NCBI RefSeq assembly: GCF_000400365.1
Contig: NZ_BAOG01000056.1
Location: 34,085-98,084 of the forward strand
DNA length: 64,000 bases
Origin: Vibrio jasicida CAIM 1864 = LMG 25398
GTDB taxonomy: Bacteria > Pseudomonadota > Gammaproteobacteria > Enterobacterales > Vibrionaceae
Direction: 5' to 3'
Shown here: positions 8,873 through 17,115 of the stretch, in pieces
How the letters are laid out: the number at the start of each line of letters is the position of its first letter
Position numbering within the stretch: position 1 is the first letter of the stretch
Notes under the pieces: generated by a model
Told to the model about the DNA's origin: nothing
The model's database searches: none
Seen by the model: the letters and a program-made list of their open reading frames with translations, nothing else
Made by a program: the position numbers and the translations under genes

Positions 8873-9835
8873 TTACGCTAGACGATTGAGGTTCTCACCA
8901 CGATCAAACGCGTTAATATTCTCAATTAAAATCTCAGCTAAACGCTGTATCGAAGAATCACTTCCCCACGCAACATGCGGCGTTAGTAGCAAGTTAGGCA
9001 AATACATATTCGCAATCAACGGGTTGCTTTCATCAGCGGGTTCTTGGGTAAAGACATCGAACCCAGCCCCAGCAATCTCACCTTGCTTTAACCCATCGAC
9101 CAAAGCTTGCTCATCCACCAAGCCGCCACGTCCGGTATTAATCAAAATAGACGTTGGCTTCATCTGCTTAAGTTCCGCTTCACCAATCAAATTATGTGTC
9201 TCATCATTCAATGGACAATGTAGCGTGATGGCGTCCGCTTGATCCAACATCTCGGTAAAAGAAACATAGCCTTCTCGGCACTCTGTTACACCTTTACGTT
9301 CTGCAAACAACACATTCATACCCAATGCTTTTGCCAATTGTGCCGTTGCTTGACCTAATGCGCCGCTGCCAAGCACACCTAAGGTGCTGCCTGCAACATC
9401 TCCAATCGGATGCGTAAAGAAACAGAACTGCTTGTTGCGCTGCCATTCGCCAGCAGCGATATCTTGGTGATAACCAAACAAGTTACGACGCAAAGCAAAC
9501 AGCATCGCGATAACGTGTTCTGGCACAGAGCGGGTCGCATAGCCACGCACGTTGGTAACCGCGATGTTGTGCTCGGCGCAATAGTTTACATCGACGTTAT
9601 TAAAGCCCGTTGCCGCGACGGCAATCATCTTGAGGTGAGGAAGTTGAATGAGAACAGAGTGGTCGAGCACCACCTTGTTGCTGATCACGATATCCGCATC
9701 AGCAAGACGCTCAACAACTTGCTCAGAAGAAGTCAGATCGTATTCCACCCAATCATGGGCAAAGCTTGGACGAGGTATTTGAATTTGGGCTGGGATGGTC
9801 GCTCGGTCGAGGAAGACCACTTTAGGCAGTGACAT
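8873..9835 (-). CDS. D-2-hydroxyacid dehydrogenase (hydroxypyruvate/glycerate dehydrogenase type)
   Basis: The 320-residue NAD-dependent enzyme interconverts a 2-hydroxy acid and a 2-keto acid. The Rossmann motif is GVLGSGALGQ. The catalytic Arg lies in NTGRGGLVDE, the Glu in the region around FTQEPADESNPL, and the His in LTPHVAWGS. The catalytic domain is split around the NAD domain as usual. Overall pattern is closest to hydroxypyruvate reductase/glycerate dehydrogenase (HprA-like), but substrate cannot be set from sequence by eye. An AAGGAG ribosome binding site precedes the ATG. It follows rluA by 32 bases and is probably co-transcribed with it. Confidence 0.85.
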   Translation of the reverse strand: MSLPKVVFLDRATIPAQIQIPRPSFAHDWVEYDLTSSEQVVERLADADIVISNKVVLDHSVLIQLPHLKMIAVAATGFNNVDVNYCAEHNIAVTNVRGYATRSVPEHVIAMLFALRRNLFGYHQDIAAGEWQRNKQFCFFTHPIGDVAGSTLGVLGSGALGQATAQLAKALGMNVLFAERKGVTECREGYVSFTEMLDQADAITLHCPLNDETHNLIGEAELKQMKPTSILINTGRGGLVDEQALVDGLKQGEIAGAGFDVFTQEPADESNPLIANMYLPNLLLTPHVAWGSDSSIQRLAEILIENINAFDRGENLNRLA

Positions 9836-9867
9836 AACAACTCCTTGTTCACTGCCTAAAGATGAAT

Positions 9868-10620
9868 TTATGGACGTGGCAGTGTTTTGTAATCTGGTAA
9901 TTTACGCGCTGGGTTGAAATAGTCAAAGATCATCTCTTCCGCTTCTAGGTAAAAATCACAAGGAACAAAAATACTGCGCAACCAATCGGTTTTCGGGTGA
10001 TAAAAGCTCAGCTCTGCGGCGTGCAACTCTAGACGTTCAGAGAAGGCTTTTGCTTCTTCTGTTGCGTAAAACTCATCACCCACAATTGGGTGACCTAACG
10101 CTTGCATATGAACACGCAATTGGTGTGAGCGGCCTGTAATCGGCAATAAACGCACAATCGTCGTCTTTGAACCATCAGGGTGTTCTTCTCGCTTCGCTAC
10201 TTGGAAGATCGTCCTAGAGGGTTTGCCATCTTCAAAGCATACTTTCTGCAGAGGACGATTCGGCCAATCACAAATCAAAGGCAGATCGATCTCGCCCTCT
10301 TCTTGTTCAATATGGCCCCAAACACGTGCGTAGTAGATTTTATGCGTCAATCGGTATTGAAACTGTTTTTTTAACGCACTTTCTGCACGCTTGTTTTTAG
10401 CAAGAACCATTAAGCCAGAAGTGCACATATCTAAACGATGCACGACTTGAATGTCTGGATATTGCTCGGTTAAGCGACTCCACATGCTGTCATAGTGCTC
10501 AGCAAGACGCCCCGGCACAGAAAGCAAACCAGATGGCTTGTTTACCGCCAAAATTTGCTCATCTTCAAAAACGACATCAATCCAAGGGTCGGTTGGTGGA
10601 TTGTACTCAAGCATTGCCAT
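9868..10620 (-). CDS. rluA: RluA, dual-specificity pseudouridine synthase (23S rRNA 746 / tRNA 32)
   Basis: RluA isomerises U746 of 23S rRNA and U32 of several tRNAs. The 250-residue protein begins with the RluA-type sequence NPPTDPWIDVVFEDEQ and contains KPSGLLSVPGR, the catalytic aspartate in VHRLDMCTSG, and the RluA/RsuA motif RLLPITGRSHQLRVHMQALG. It is about 30 residues longer at the C-terminus than the E. coli protein. In E. coli rluA is adjacent to rapA; here a transporter gene lies between them. Confidence 0.92.
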   Translation of the reverse strand: MAMLEYNPPTDPWIDVVFEDEQILAVNKPSGLLSVPGRLAEHYDSMWSRLTEQYPDIQVVHRLDMCTSGLMVLAKNKRAESALKKQFQYRLTHKIYYARVWGHIEQEEGEIDLPLICDWPNRPLQKVCFEDGKPSRTIFQVAKREEHPDGSKTTIVRLLPITGRSHQLRVHMQALGHPIVGDEFYATEEAKAFSERLELHAAELSFYHPKTDWLRSIFVPCDFYLEAEEMIFDYFNPARKLPDYKTLPRP

Positions 10621-10798
10621 GGGCAGGATCTCTACAGAATAAAAACGCGCTGATTATACCCAAGAGATGCAAAGATGCATGCAGAAAAATCGCTTAAACC
10701 CTGCCTCTTTTTACCATCGATATAACTTTTAGAAATAACAAAAGCAACCAAGTCAATAACGAAGAAAAAAATTAAAAAAATCACTTCGTAAATATAAA

Positions 10799-10828
10799 TT
10801 GACAAGCTGAGCGGTAATGTTATTTATA
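10799..10828 (+). promoter_or_regulatory. Candidate sigma-70 promoter for the Nramp-related gene
   Basis: A perfect -35 TTGACA at 10799-10804 is followed by TATTTA (16-base spacer) or TTTATA (18-base spacer) at 10821-10828. The gene starts at 10861. The surrounding 240 bases are AT-rich and otherwise featureless. Confidence 0.5.
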
Positions 10829-10860
10829 AGCACTAGTTGACACAAAAAGGACAATAATAA

Positions 10861-12126
10861 ATGGAATCCGCAGTATCCGATCAACCCCAATCCAAAGTCT
10901 CGCAATTCTTCCGCTCTCTTGGCCCTGGTATTCTCATGGCCTCTGCCGCCGTCGGTGGTTCTCACCTTGTTGCATCCACCAAAGCTGGGGCTATCTACGG
11001 CTGGCAACTTGCGGCGCTCATCCTGCTGGTAAACCTTTTTAAATACCCATTCTTCCGAGCAGGCGTGCAGTACACCATGGGCACTGGTAAAACGTTGGTT
11101 GAAGGCTATGCCAAACTTGGTCGCCCATACTTGTGGTTGTTCTTATTCCTCAGTTCCGTTTCTGCGGTCATCAACACAGCAGCACTGTTGATGTTCAGCG
11201 CGAGCTTGTTGGGCTATTTCATTCCATTTTCTTTGTCGATGGCATCACTCAGTGTCATTGTTTTGGTGACATGTTTAGTGATTTTATTCGCCGGCCACTA
11301 CAAAGCACTGGATACACTTTCAAAAGTCATTATGACGGTCCTAACGATAGCGACGCTACTTGCGGTTGCGATAGCGTTTGGAAACCCTGTAGAGCCTGTT
11401 GCGAACTTTGAATCCCCTTCTCCGTGGTCAATTGCTGCCATCGGCTTTATCGTTGTGACCATGGGCTGGATGCCTGCTCCAATCGAGATATCTTGTTTAA
11501 CGTCTGCGTGGCTAAAGCGCCAAACTAGCCAACAAGAAGTTACGGCAAAATCTGCCCTGTTTGATTTCAACGTCGGCTACATTGGTACTGCGGTATTGGC
11601 TTTGGTGTTTGTATCACTAGGTGCGTTGATGCTGCACGGTTCAGGTATTGAGCTTAAGAGCTCCGGCGTAGGCTTCTCCCATCAGCTTGTTGGCTTGTAC
11701 GCCTCAACCATTGGTGAATGGTCACGTTACCTGATTGCTGTGATTGCGTTCTTTTGTATCTTCGGCAGCACCATTACGGTAATTGACGGCTACTCGCGTG
11801 TGATTTCAGACTCTCAACGGTTACTGCGTTCACAACCAGAAACCGATCCAAAAGCGACGTCGGCCATCATGCTTATTGTTTCTCTATGTGCTTTAGGTAT
11901 CGTTGTTTTCTGGGCTTCAGCACTATTACCGATGTTGAACTTTGCCATGGTATTGGCGTTTATGACGACGCCATTCTTCGCGCTTTTAAACTATATTCTA
12001 GTGAGTAAAACCGACTTGCCTAAGCCATTGGCGCTGGGTCGTAAATTGAAGTGGTTGTCGATTGCTGGTTTGATTTACTTATTCGGCTTCTTAGCGCTAT
12101 TCATTTGGTGGAAGTGGTTGATGTAA
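10861..12126 (+). CDS. Nramp-related divalent cation transporter lacking the DPGN motif
   Basis: The 421-residue membrane protein has about eleven hydrophobic helices and begins with the Nramp helix-1 pattern (GPGILMASAAVGGSHLVAST, residues 21-40). In classical Nramp (MntH) helix 1 reads DPGN and its Asp and Asn bind the metal. Here the aligned positions read GGSH. In helix 6 the usual MPHN is MPAP (residues 204-207). Methionine is kept, but the PHN that follows is lost. This places it with Nramp-related proteins whose substrate differs from Mn2+/Fe2+; Mg2+-type NRMTs are one precedent. Substrate is unknown. AAGGA lies ten bases before ATG. It is alone between rluA (-) and rapA (-). Confidence 0.75.
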   Translation: MESAVSDQPQSKVSQFFRSLGPGILMASAAVGGSHLVASTKAGAIYGWQLAALILLVNLFKYPFFRAGVQYTMGTGKTLVEGYAKLGRPYLWLFLFLSSVSAVINTAALLMFSASLLGYFIPFSLSMASLSVIVLVTCLVILFAGHYKALDTLSKVIMTVLTIATLLAVAIAFGNPVEPVANFESPSPWSIAAIGFIVVTMGWMPAPIEISCLTSAWLKRQTSQQEVTAKSALFDFNVGYIGTAVLALVFVSLGALMLHGSGIELKSSGVGFSHQLVGLYASTIGEWSRYLIAVIAFFCIFGSTITVIDGYSRVISDSQRLLRSQPETDPKATSAIMLIVSLCALGIVVFWASALLPMLNFAMVLAFMTTPFFALLNYILVSKTDLPKPLALGRKLKWLSIAGLIYLFGFLALFIWWKWLM

Positions 12127-12175
12127 TCAGCTGTGAGCAATCAACTGAGCTTATGAGATAAAAGCTCAGATAAAG

Positions 12176-12204
12176 AAAAAGGTCTTCAATTGAAGACCTT
12201 TTTT
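12176..12204. terminator. Bidirectional terminator between the Nramp-related gene and rapA
   Basis: AAAAAGGTCTTCAATTGAAGACCTTTTTT is a perfect palindrome with A- and T-runs at its ends. It can end both converging transcripts. Confidence 0.9.
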
Positions 12205-12222
12205 CGTTTGTATGGACGCTGA

Positions 12223-15132
12223 TTAGTTGTGGCTGACGACAATTAAACGTAGCGAATCTAGCTGAACCTGAGCTTGGTTGATATAACCTGTTAGCTCTTT
12301 GATTTGTTCTTCAATCGCTTCAATTTCTTCGTCACGGATGTTCGGGTTAACCGCTTTCAGTGCTTGTAGGCGCTCGAGCTCTGCATTCAAGCTTTGTTGC
12401 ATGTCTTGCTGTGCTTGCTTGCGAATCTCTTCCACTTTCTGCTCAACCAATGCGTCACCCGCTTCGATGAGGCTGTGGATGTCTTTCTGTACTGATGTCA
12501 CTAGCTTGCTGCCTAGGTGACGGTTTACTGGGCTAAGCTGACGGTTGAAACCTTCAAACTCAACCTGAGAAGACAGATCATTACCACGACCGTCCATCAT
12601 CATGCGGATTGGCGTCTTCGGTAGGAAACGCGTAATACCGCTGCGTTTTGGTGCTTGCGCATCCACCGCGTAAACCAACTCAAGCAAGATAGTGCCCACT
12701 GGTAGCGCTTTGTTCTTCAGCAAAGAAACCGCTGACGTACCCACACCTTCGCTCATCAGCAGATCGATACCGCCTTGAATCATTGGGTGTTCCCAACTGA
12801 TGAAGTGCATGTCTTCGCGAGACAGCGCGGTATCGCGGTCAAACGTGATTGTCGCGCCTTCGTATGGCAAACCTGGGTAGCTTGGCACCATCATGTGCTC
12901 AGATGGAGTTACAATAAGTGCGTTTTCACCCTTGTCGTCTTGGTTCAGACCGATGGTATCGAACAGAGACAACGCGAATGTCACTAGGTTTGTATCGCCA
13001 TCCGTCGATGCGATTTTCTCAACGATTTGCTGCGCTTTGTCGCCGCCGTTTGAGTGCATTTCTAGCAGGCGGTCACGACCTTGCTCAAGTTGTGATTTCA
13101 GCTCTTTGTTCATCTTCGCTGATTCTTCAATCACTTCATCAAGGCTTGAAACATCACCAGATGCCAGCATTTCAATCAGTGCATCAGAGTACTTATCGTA
13201 AACCGCGCGACCTGTTGGACACGTTTCAGCAAACGCGTTCAGACCTTCATCGAACCAACGCGCAAGGATCGCTTGTGAAGTACCTTTTAGGTAAGGTACG
13301 TGGATGTCGATATCACGCTTCTGACCGATACGGTCCAGACGGCCAATACGTTGCTCTAACAAGTCTGGGTTGAATGGCAAATCGAACATCACAAGCTGGT
13401 TAGCAAACTGGAAGTTACGACCTTCTGAGCCGATTTCGCTACAGATAAGAACCTGCGCGCCACCCTCTTCTTGTGCGAAGTAAGCCGCTGCTTTATCACG
13501 CTCAAGAATCGACATGCCTTCGTGGAATACGGTTGCACGAATACCTTCACGCTCACGCAATGCTTGCTCAAGTTGCAACGCAGTGCTTGCACGAGAAGCA
13601 ATAACCAATACTTTATCGCTGCGCTTCTCTTTTACTTTTTCAAGTAACCAGTTCACACGTGAGTCGAACTGCCACCAACTTGAATCTTCGCCTTCAAATT
13701 CTTGGAAGATTTCTTCTGGGTAAAGGTTCTTCACCGCGCGCGCTTCTGGTGTCATCTTGCCACCGATCATGCCTGATACACGCATTGATGTGGTGTACTG
13801 CTGCGGAATATCCATTGGCATGAGATGCACGTTACGCTTCGGGAAACCTTTGATTGCAGCACGTGTGTTACGGAACAGCACTCGACCTGTACCGTGACGG
13901 TCCATCAGGTTGTCGATCAGTTCTTGGCGTGCTGACGCTTTCGCTTCTTCATCACTGTCGCTTTCGATAATACGGAATAGCGGCTCAACGTCCTGCTCAG
14001 AAAGCAGTTCTGTAATTTGGTTTTTCGCTTCGTCTGGCAGTTTCTCACCAGAGAATAGCGACGTGATAGCATCCGCAACAGGTGCGTATTGCTCTTCTTC
14101 TTCAACAAACGCTTCATAATCGTAGAAACGATCTGGATCTAGAAGACGTAGACGAGCGAAGTGGCTCTCACGACCTAGCTGCTCTGGCGTTGCGGTAAGC
14201 AGTAACACACCCGCTGTGCGTTCTGCCAAGCCTTCTACCACTTGGTATTCGCGGCTTGGTTTGTCTTGGCTCCACTCTAGATGGTGCGCCTCATCGACAA
14301 CCAATAGATCCCACTCACCTTCTAGCGCTTGTTCAAAACGCTTACGGCTCTTACGTAGGAAATCCAGTGAACACAGTACGTATTGCTGCGTATCAAATGG
14401 GTTTTCTGCTTCTGCAAAAGCTTCAATACAGCGCTCTTCATCGAAGATAGAGAAGTGCAGGTTGAAACGACGCATCATCTCAACGAGCCACTGGTGTTGC
14501 AGTGTCTCTGGTACCACGATAAGAATACGCTCGGCACGACCCGCCAGTACTTGCTGGTGGATGATCATGCCCGCTTCGATGGTTTTACCAAGACCCACTT
14601 CATCCGCTAGCAATACGCGAGGCGCGTGACGGCGACCGACTTCGTGTGCAATGTACAGCTGGTGAGGAATCAAACCTGCACGCATGCCACACAGACCACG
14701 CATTGGGCTCTTGTGTTGTTCAAATTGGTTTTGTAGCGCACGGTAGCGAAGTACAAAGTTGTCCATGCGGTCGATTTGACCTGCGTACAACTTGTCTTGC
14801 GGTTTGTTAAAACGAATGTGGTTGCTTAGGAAGATTTCACGCAACACGATCGCCGTTTCTTGCGTGTCTTCACGAGTACCGAAATAGGTGTATAAACCTT
14901 CATCTTCCAGTACTTCTTCAACTTTTAATGACCAACCTTCTTGGCAATCGATGACATCACCGACGTTGAACGTTACTCGGGTAACTGGTGCATCGTTACG
15001 TGCGTAAACTCGGTTTTCCTCTGATGCTGCAAACATCAATGTCACAGTACGAGCATCCATTGCCACTACGGTACCTAAACCTAAATCGCTTTCCGTATCG
15101 CTAATCCAGCGCTGCCCCAAAGCAAATGTCAT
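12223..15132 (-). CDS. rapA: RapA, RNA polymerase recycling ATPase
   Basis: RapA is a Swi2/Snf2-type ATPase bound to RNA polymerase that frees it from post-termination complexes. The 969-residue length matches the family (968-970). Visible parts are the N-terminal Tudor-like domains (about 1-110), the helicase motif I LADEVGLGKTIEAGM, the DEAH box VVDEAHHLEW, motif V/VI sequences QVLICSEIGSEGRNFQFA and LEQRIGRLDRIGQ, and a helical C-terminal region. It starts at ATG 15132, with GAGG upstream. A 536-base gap separates it from the divergent PIN-PhoH gene. Confidence 0.96.
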   Translation of the reverse strand: MTFALGQRWISDTESDLGLGTVVAMDARTVTLMFAASEENRVYARNDAPVTRVTFNVGDVIDCQEGWSLKVEEVLEDEGLYTYFGTREDTQETAIVLREIFLSNHIRFNKPQDKLYAGQIDRMDNFVLRYRALQNQFEQHKSPMRGLCGMRAGLIPHQLYIAHEVGRRHAPRVLLADEVGLGKTIEAGMIIHQQVLAGRAERILIVVPETLQHQWLVEMMRRFNLHFSIFDEERCIEAFAEAENPFDTQQYVLCSLDFLRKSRKRFEQALEGEWDLLVVDEAHHLEWSQDKPSREYQVVEGLAERTAGVLLLTATPEQLGRESHFARLRLLDPDRFYDYEAFVEEEEQYAPVADAITSLFSGEKLPDEAKNQITELLSEQDVEPLFRIIESDSDEEAKASARQELIDNLMDRHGTGRVLFRNTRAAIKGFPKRNVHLMPMDIPQQYTTSMRVSGMIGGKMTPEARAVKNLYPEEIFQEFEGEDSSWWQFDSRVNWLLEKVKEKRSDKVLVIASRASTALQLEQALREREGIRATVFHEGMSILERDKAAAYFAQEEGGAQVLICSEIGSEGRNFQFANQLVMFDLPFNPDLLEQRIGRLDRIGQKRDIDIHVPYLKGTSQAILARWFDEGLNAFAETCPTGRAVYDKYSDALIEMLASGDVSSLDEVIEESAKMNKELKSQLEQGRDRLLEMHSNGGDKAQQIVEKIASTDGDTNLVTFALSLFDTIGLNQDDKGENALIVTPSEHMMVPSYPGLPYEGATITFDRDTALSREDMHFISWEHPMIQGGIDLLMSEGVGTSAVSLLKNKALPVGTILLELVYAVDAQAPKRSGITRFLPKTPIRMMMDGRGNDLSSQVEFEGFNRQLSPVNRHLGSKLVTSVQKDIHSLIEAGDALVEQKVEEIRKQAQQDMQQSLNAELERLQALKAVNPNIRDEEIEAIEEQIKELTGYINQAQVQLDSLRLIVVSHN

Positions 15133-15430
15133 GAATTGACTACCTCGTTGTTGTTTCTTGTTGGTCTCTACCCATCCCGATGGGCATGGATATTAGTTTA
15201 GATCTGATTCTGGCTTCTGCTATGCCAATCGTGCTTGTCATGCCACTTTGTGCTGTGCATTTTTAAGCCAGCTGAACATGATAAATCGGACGTAGCCTAT
15301 ACGCAGAAAAAGGTCGCTAATCTTACTTGAAGCTGTGATTTAGGTCACGTCGAAACCGCCCAGAGGGCAAACTTTTTTTCCTGAATTAGGAATGCAATCA
15401 AATTGTAAAAAACTCATGACAATTATTAAG
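15133..15430. other. First part of the rapA/phoH intergenic gap
   Basis: No ORF with coding character is visible. The region must hold the rapA promoter (-), and it contains a CRP-like palindrome at 15334-15349. I see no tRNA, repeat or mobile element in it. Confidence 0.6.
15334..15349. promoter_or_regulatory. Candidate CRP (cAMP receptor protein) binding site
   Basis: TGTGA at 15334-15338 and TCACG at 15345-15349 are separated by six bases. This matches the CRP consensus TGTGA-N6-TCACA at nine of ten positions. The centre is about 120 bases upstream of the candidate phoH transcription start and about 200 bases upstream of the rapA start codon, so either gene could be the target. Confidence 0.55.
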
Positions 15431-15457
15431 TTGTAAGAAGTAAATATTACGTATACT
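15431..15457 (+). promoter_or_regulatory. Candidate promoter for the PIN-PhoH gene
   Basis: TTGTAA (15431-15436) and TATACT (15452-15457) are spaced by 15 bases, slightly short of the ideal 17. The -10 is five of six matches to TATAAT. If used, transcription starts near 15464 and the leader is about 205 bases long. Confidence 0.45.
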
Positions 15458-15530
15458 TCTACTGAGGGGCGCTTAGAGTCATCGTGCATGATTTGAGCGC
15501 ATTAAGTACACGATTAGGATCAACACGGGT

Positions 15531-15596
15531 TTGCAGTAAGTTGTCTTGCTACTCGGTTGCGCACTAACCGACATTGCCCGACAACCTCTATTGCAA
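15531..15596 (+). ncRNA. Candidate structured RNA in the phoH leader (three nested stems)
   Basis: Three complementary pairs nest inside one another: TTGCA (15531-15535) with TGCAA (15592-15596), GTTGTC (15540-15545) with GACAAC (15580-15585), and CGGTT (15554-15558) with AACCG (15566-15570). Two further hairpins follow: 15605-15631 (AGTTAGGAA with TTCC and TAACT, four-base bulge) and 15645-15657 (GCCGC/GCGGC). I recognise no known riboswitch or small RNA family. It may be a cis-regulatory leader of phoH or a processed small RNA. Confidence 0.4.
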
Positions 15597-15644
15597 GCAA
15601 TCAGAGTTAGGAAGTCTGTTCCTTCTTAACTACTAGCCAGCAAA

Positions 15645-15669
15645 GCCGCGCTGCGGCAAGGAGACGCTA
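15645..15669 (+). promoter_or_regulatory. GC hairpin abutting the Shine-Dalgarno of the PIN-PhoH gene
   Basis: GCCGC (15645-15649), loop GCT, GCGGC (15653-15657) is followed at once by AAGGAG (15658-15663) and, after five bases, ATG at 15669. The hairpin sits against the ribosome binding site and could affect initiation. Confidence 0.5.
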
Positions 15670-17045
15670 TGGGCGATACCGATCGGAAACTATTTGTACT
15701 CGATACCAACATTCTTCTTCATGAACCCTTCGCCATCTTCTCTTTCCAAGAACACGATGTCGTCATCCCTATGACTGTGTTGGAAGAACTCGATCGAATC
15801 AAAGACAGCAAACGTGATGTTGCACGAGATGCACGCGTTGCGATTCGCGCTTTGGAGGATTTATTTAGAGAAGCCACGCCAGATGAAATCTCAGAAGGCA
15901 TTCCCGTTTCTAAAGACAACCCAAGCCAAGGCACCATCTCTATTTTGGCGGACTTCGAATTGCAGGAAACCGTCAAAGCCTTCGCCGACAAAGCCGGTGA
16001 TAACCGCATACTCAATGCGGTGCTTTATCTGCAAAACAAACGCGCACCACGCGAAGTTGTGCTCGTAACCAAAGACATCAACATGCGTTTGCGAGCCAAA
16101 GGTGCTGGCGTACGTTTCGTTGAAGACTATCGTACGGATCAGCTGATTGATGATATCCAATACCTCACCAAAGGCTTTCAACAACGTGAAGGCGAATTTT
16201 GGAGTGGTGTGGATGAGGTGGAAAGCTACGCGCTGGGTGGAAAAACGTTCCATAAACTCAGCCGCGAACCGTTCGATCCGACCTTTATTAATCAATACGT
16301 GATTGATGAAGAGAGTGATTTTGTAGGTCGAGTAGAAACCATCAATGAGGATAAGCTCACCTTGCTCGACCTCAGCCGTGAGCGCATGATGCATCGCCGC
16401 GCTTGGGACATAACACCGAAAAATATCTATCAAGGCATGGCGATGGATGCCCTGCTCGATCCAGATATTGACTTGGTGATTCTGACCGGTGCCGCCGGTA
16501 GTGGTAAGACACTGCTCGCAATGGCAGCGGCATTGGAACAAACCATTGAAAAAGGCATGTTCGATAAGATCATCGTAACACGGAACACGCCAGACATTGG
16601 GGAGTCGATTGGTTTCTTACCGGGATCGGAAGAAGAGAAAATGATGCCTTGGTTAGCAGCGGTGACCGATACCTTGGAAGCGCTGCACAAGAACGACCAT
16701 TGCACCGAAGGCTCGATGAAGTACATCTGTGATAAAGCCAACATTCAGTTTAAGTCGATTAACTTTATGCGTGGCCGCTCTATCCAGAACGCCTTTGTCC
16801 TGCTCGATGAGTGTCAGAACTTAACCGCTTCACAAATCAAAACCATCATCACCCGTTGTGGTGAAGGCACTAAGATTGTGTGTTCCGGTAACTTGGCACA
16901 GATTGACTCTCACTACCTAACCCCAGTGACGTCTGGTTTGACGTATATGGTTGAACGTTTCAAGAACTTTGAAGGCAGCGCCAATATCCACCTAAATGGT
17001 GTGGTGCGAAGTCGCTTAGCAGAATTTGCTGAAGAAAACCTATAA
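15669..17045 (+). CDS. PIN domain-PhoH ATPase fusion (YlaK/PhoH2 type)
   Basis: The 458-residue protein joins an N-terminal PIN ribonuclease-like domain (FVLDTNILLHEP, with D12, and later acidic residues in VLVTKDINMRLRAKG) to a C-terminal PhoH ATPase with Walker A GAAGSGKT (residues 274-281) and Walker B VLLDECQNLT. Proteins of this build (PhoH2) have been reported as RNA helicase/ribonucleases in mycobacteria; role in vibrios is unknown. It is a single-gene unit with a long structured leader and its own terminator. It differs from the shorter PhoH that lies beside ybeY, as it carries the PIN domain. Confidence 0.9.
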   Translation: MGDTDRKLFVLDTNILLHEPFAIFSFQEHDVVIPMTVLEELDRIKDSKRDVARDARVAIRALEDLFREATPDEISEGIPVSKDNPSQGTISILADFELQETVKAFADKAGDNRILNAVLYLQNKRAPREVVLVTKDINMRLRAKGAGVRFVEDYRTDQLIDDIQYLTKGFQQREGEFWSGVDEVESYALGGKTFHKLSREPFDPTFINQYVIDEESDFVGRVETINEDKLTLLDLSRERMMHRRAWDITPKNIYQGMAMDALLDPDIDLVILTGAAGSGKTLLAMAAALEQTIEKGMFDKIIVTRNTPDIGESIGFLPGSEEEKMMPWLAAVTDTLEALHKNDHCTEGSMKYICDKANIQFKSINFMRGRSIQNAFVLLDECQNLTASQIKTIITRCGEGTKIVCSGNLAQIDSHYLTPVTSGLTYMVERFKNFEGSANIHLNGVVRSRLAEFAEENL

Positions 17046-17067
17046 CGAACACTCTCCCCCTAAAACC

Positions 17068-17095
17068 AAAAGAGCGCTCAATGAGCGCTCTTTTT
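17068..17095. terminator. Bidirectional terminator between phoH and tldD
   Basis: AGAGCGCTCA and TGAGCGCTCT form a stem with A-run before and T-run after, so it serves both strands. Confidence 0.9.
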
Positions 17096-17115
17096 AATTC
17101 TGCTTCAGATGAAGT

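Noticed and set aside
12918..13373. 151-codon plus-strand ORF inside rapA
   Set aside because: It is antisense to a long, strongly conserved gene, has no ribosome binding site and no family resemblance.
15891..16541. 216-codon minus-strand ORF inside the PIN-PhoH gene
   Set aside because: It mirrors the codon pattern of the real gene on the other strand and shows no protein motif.
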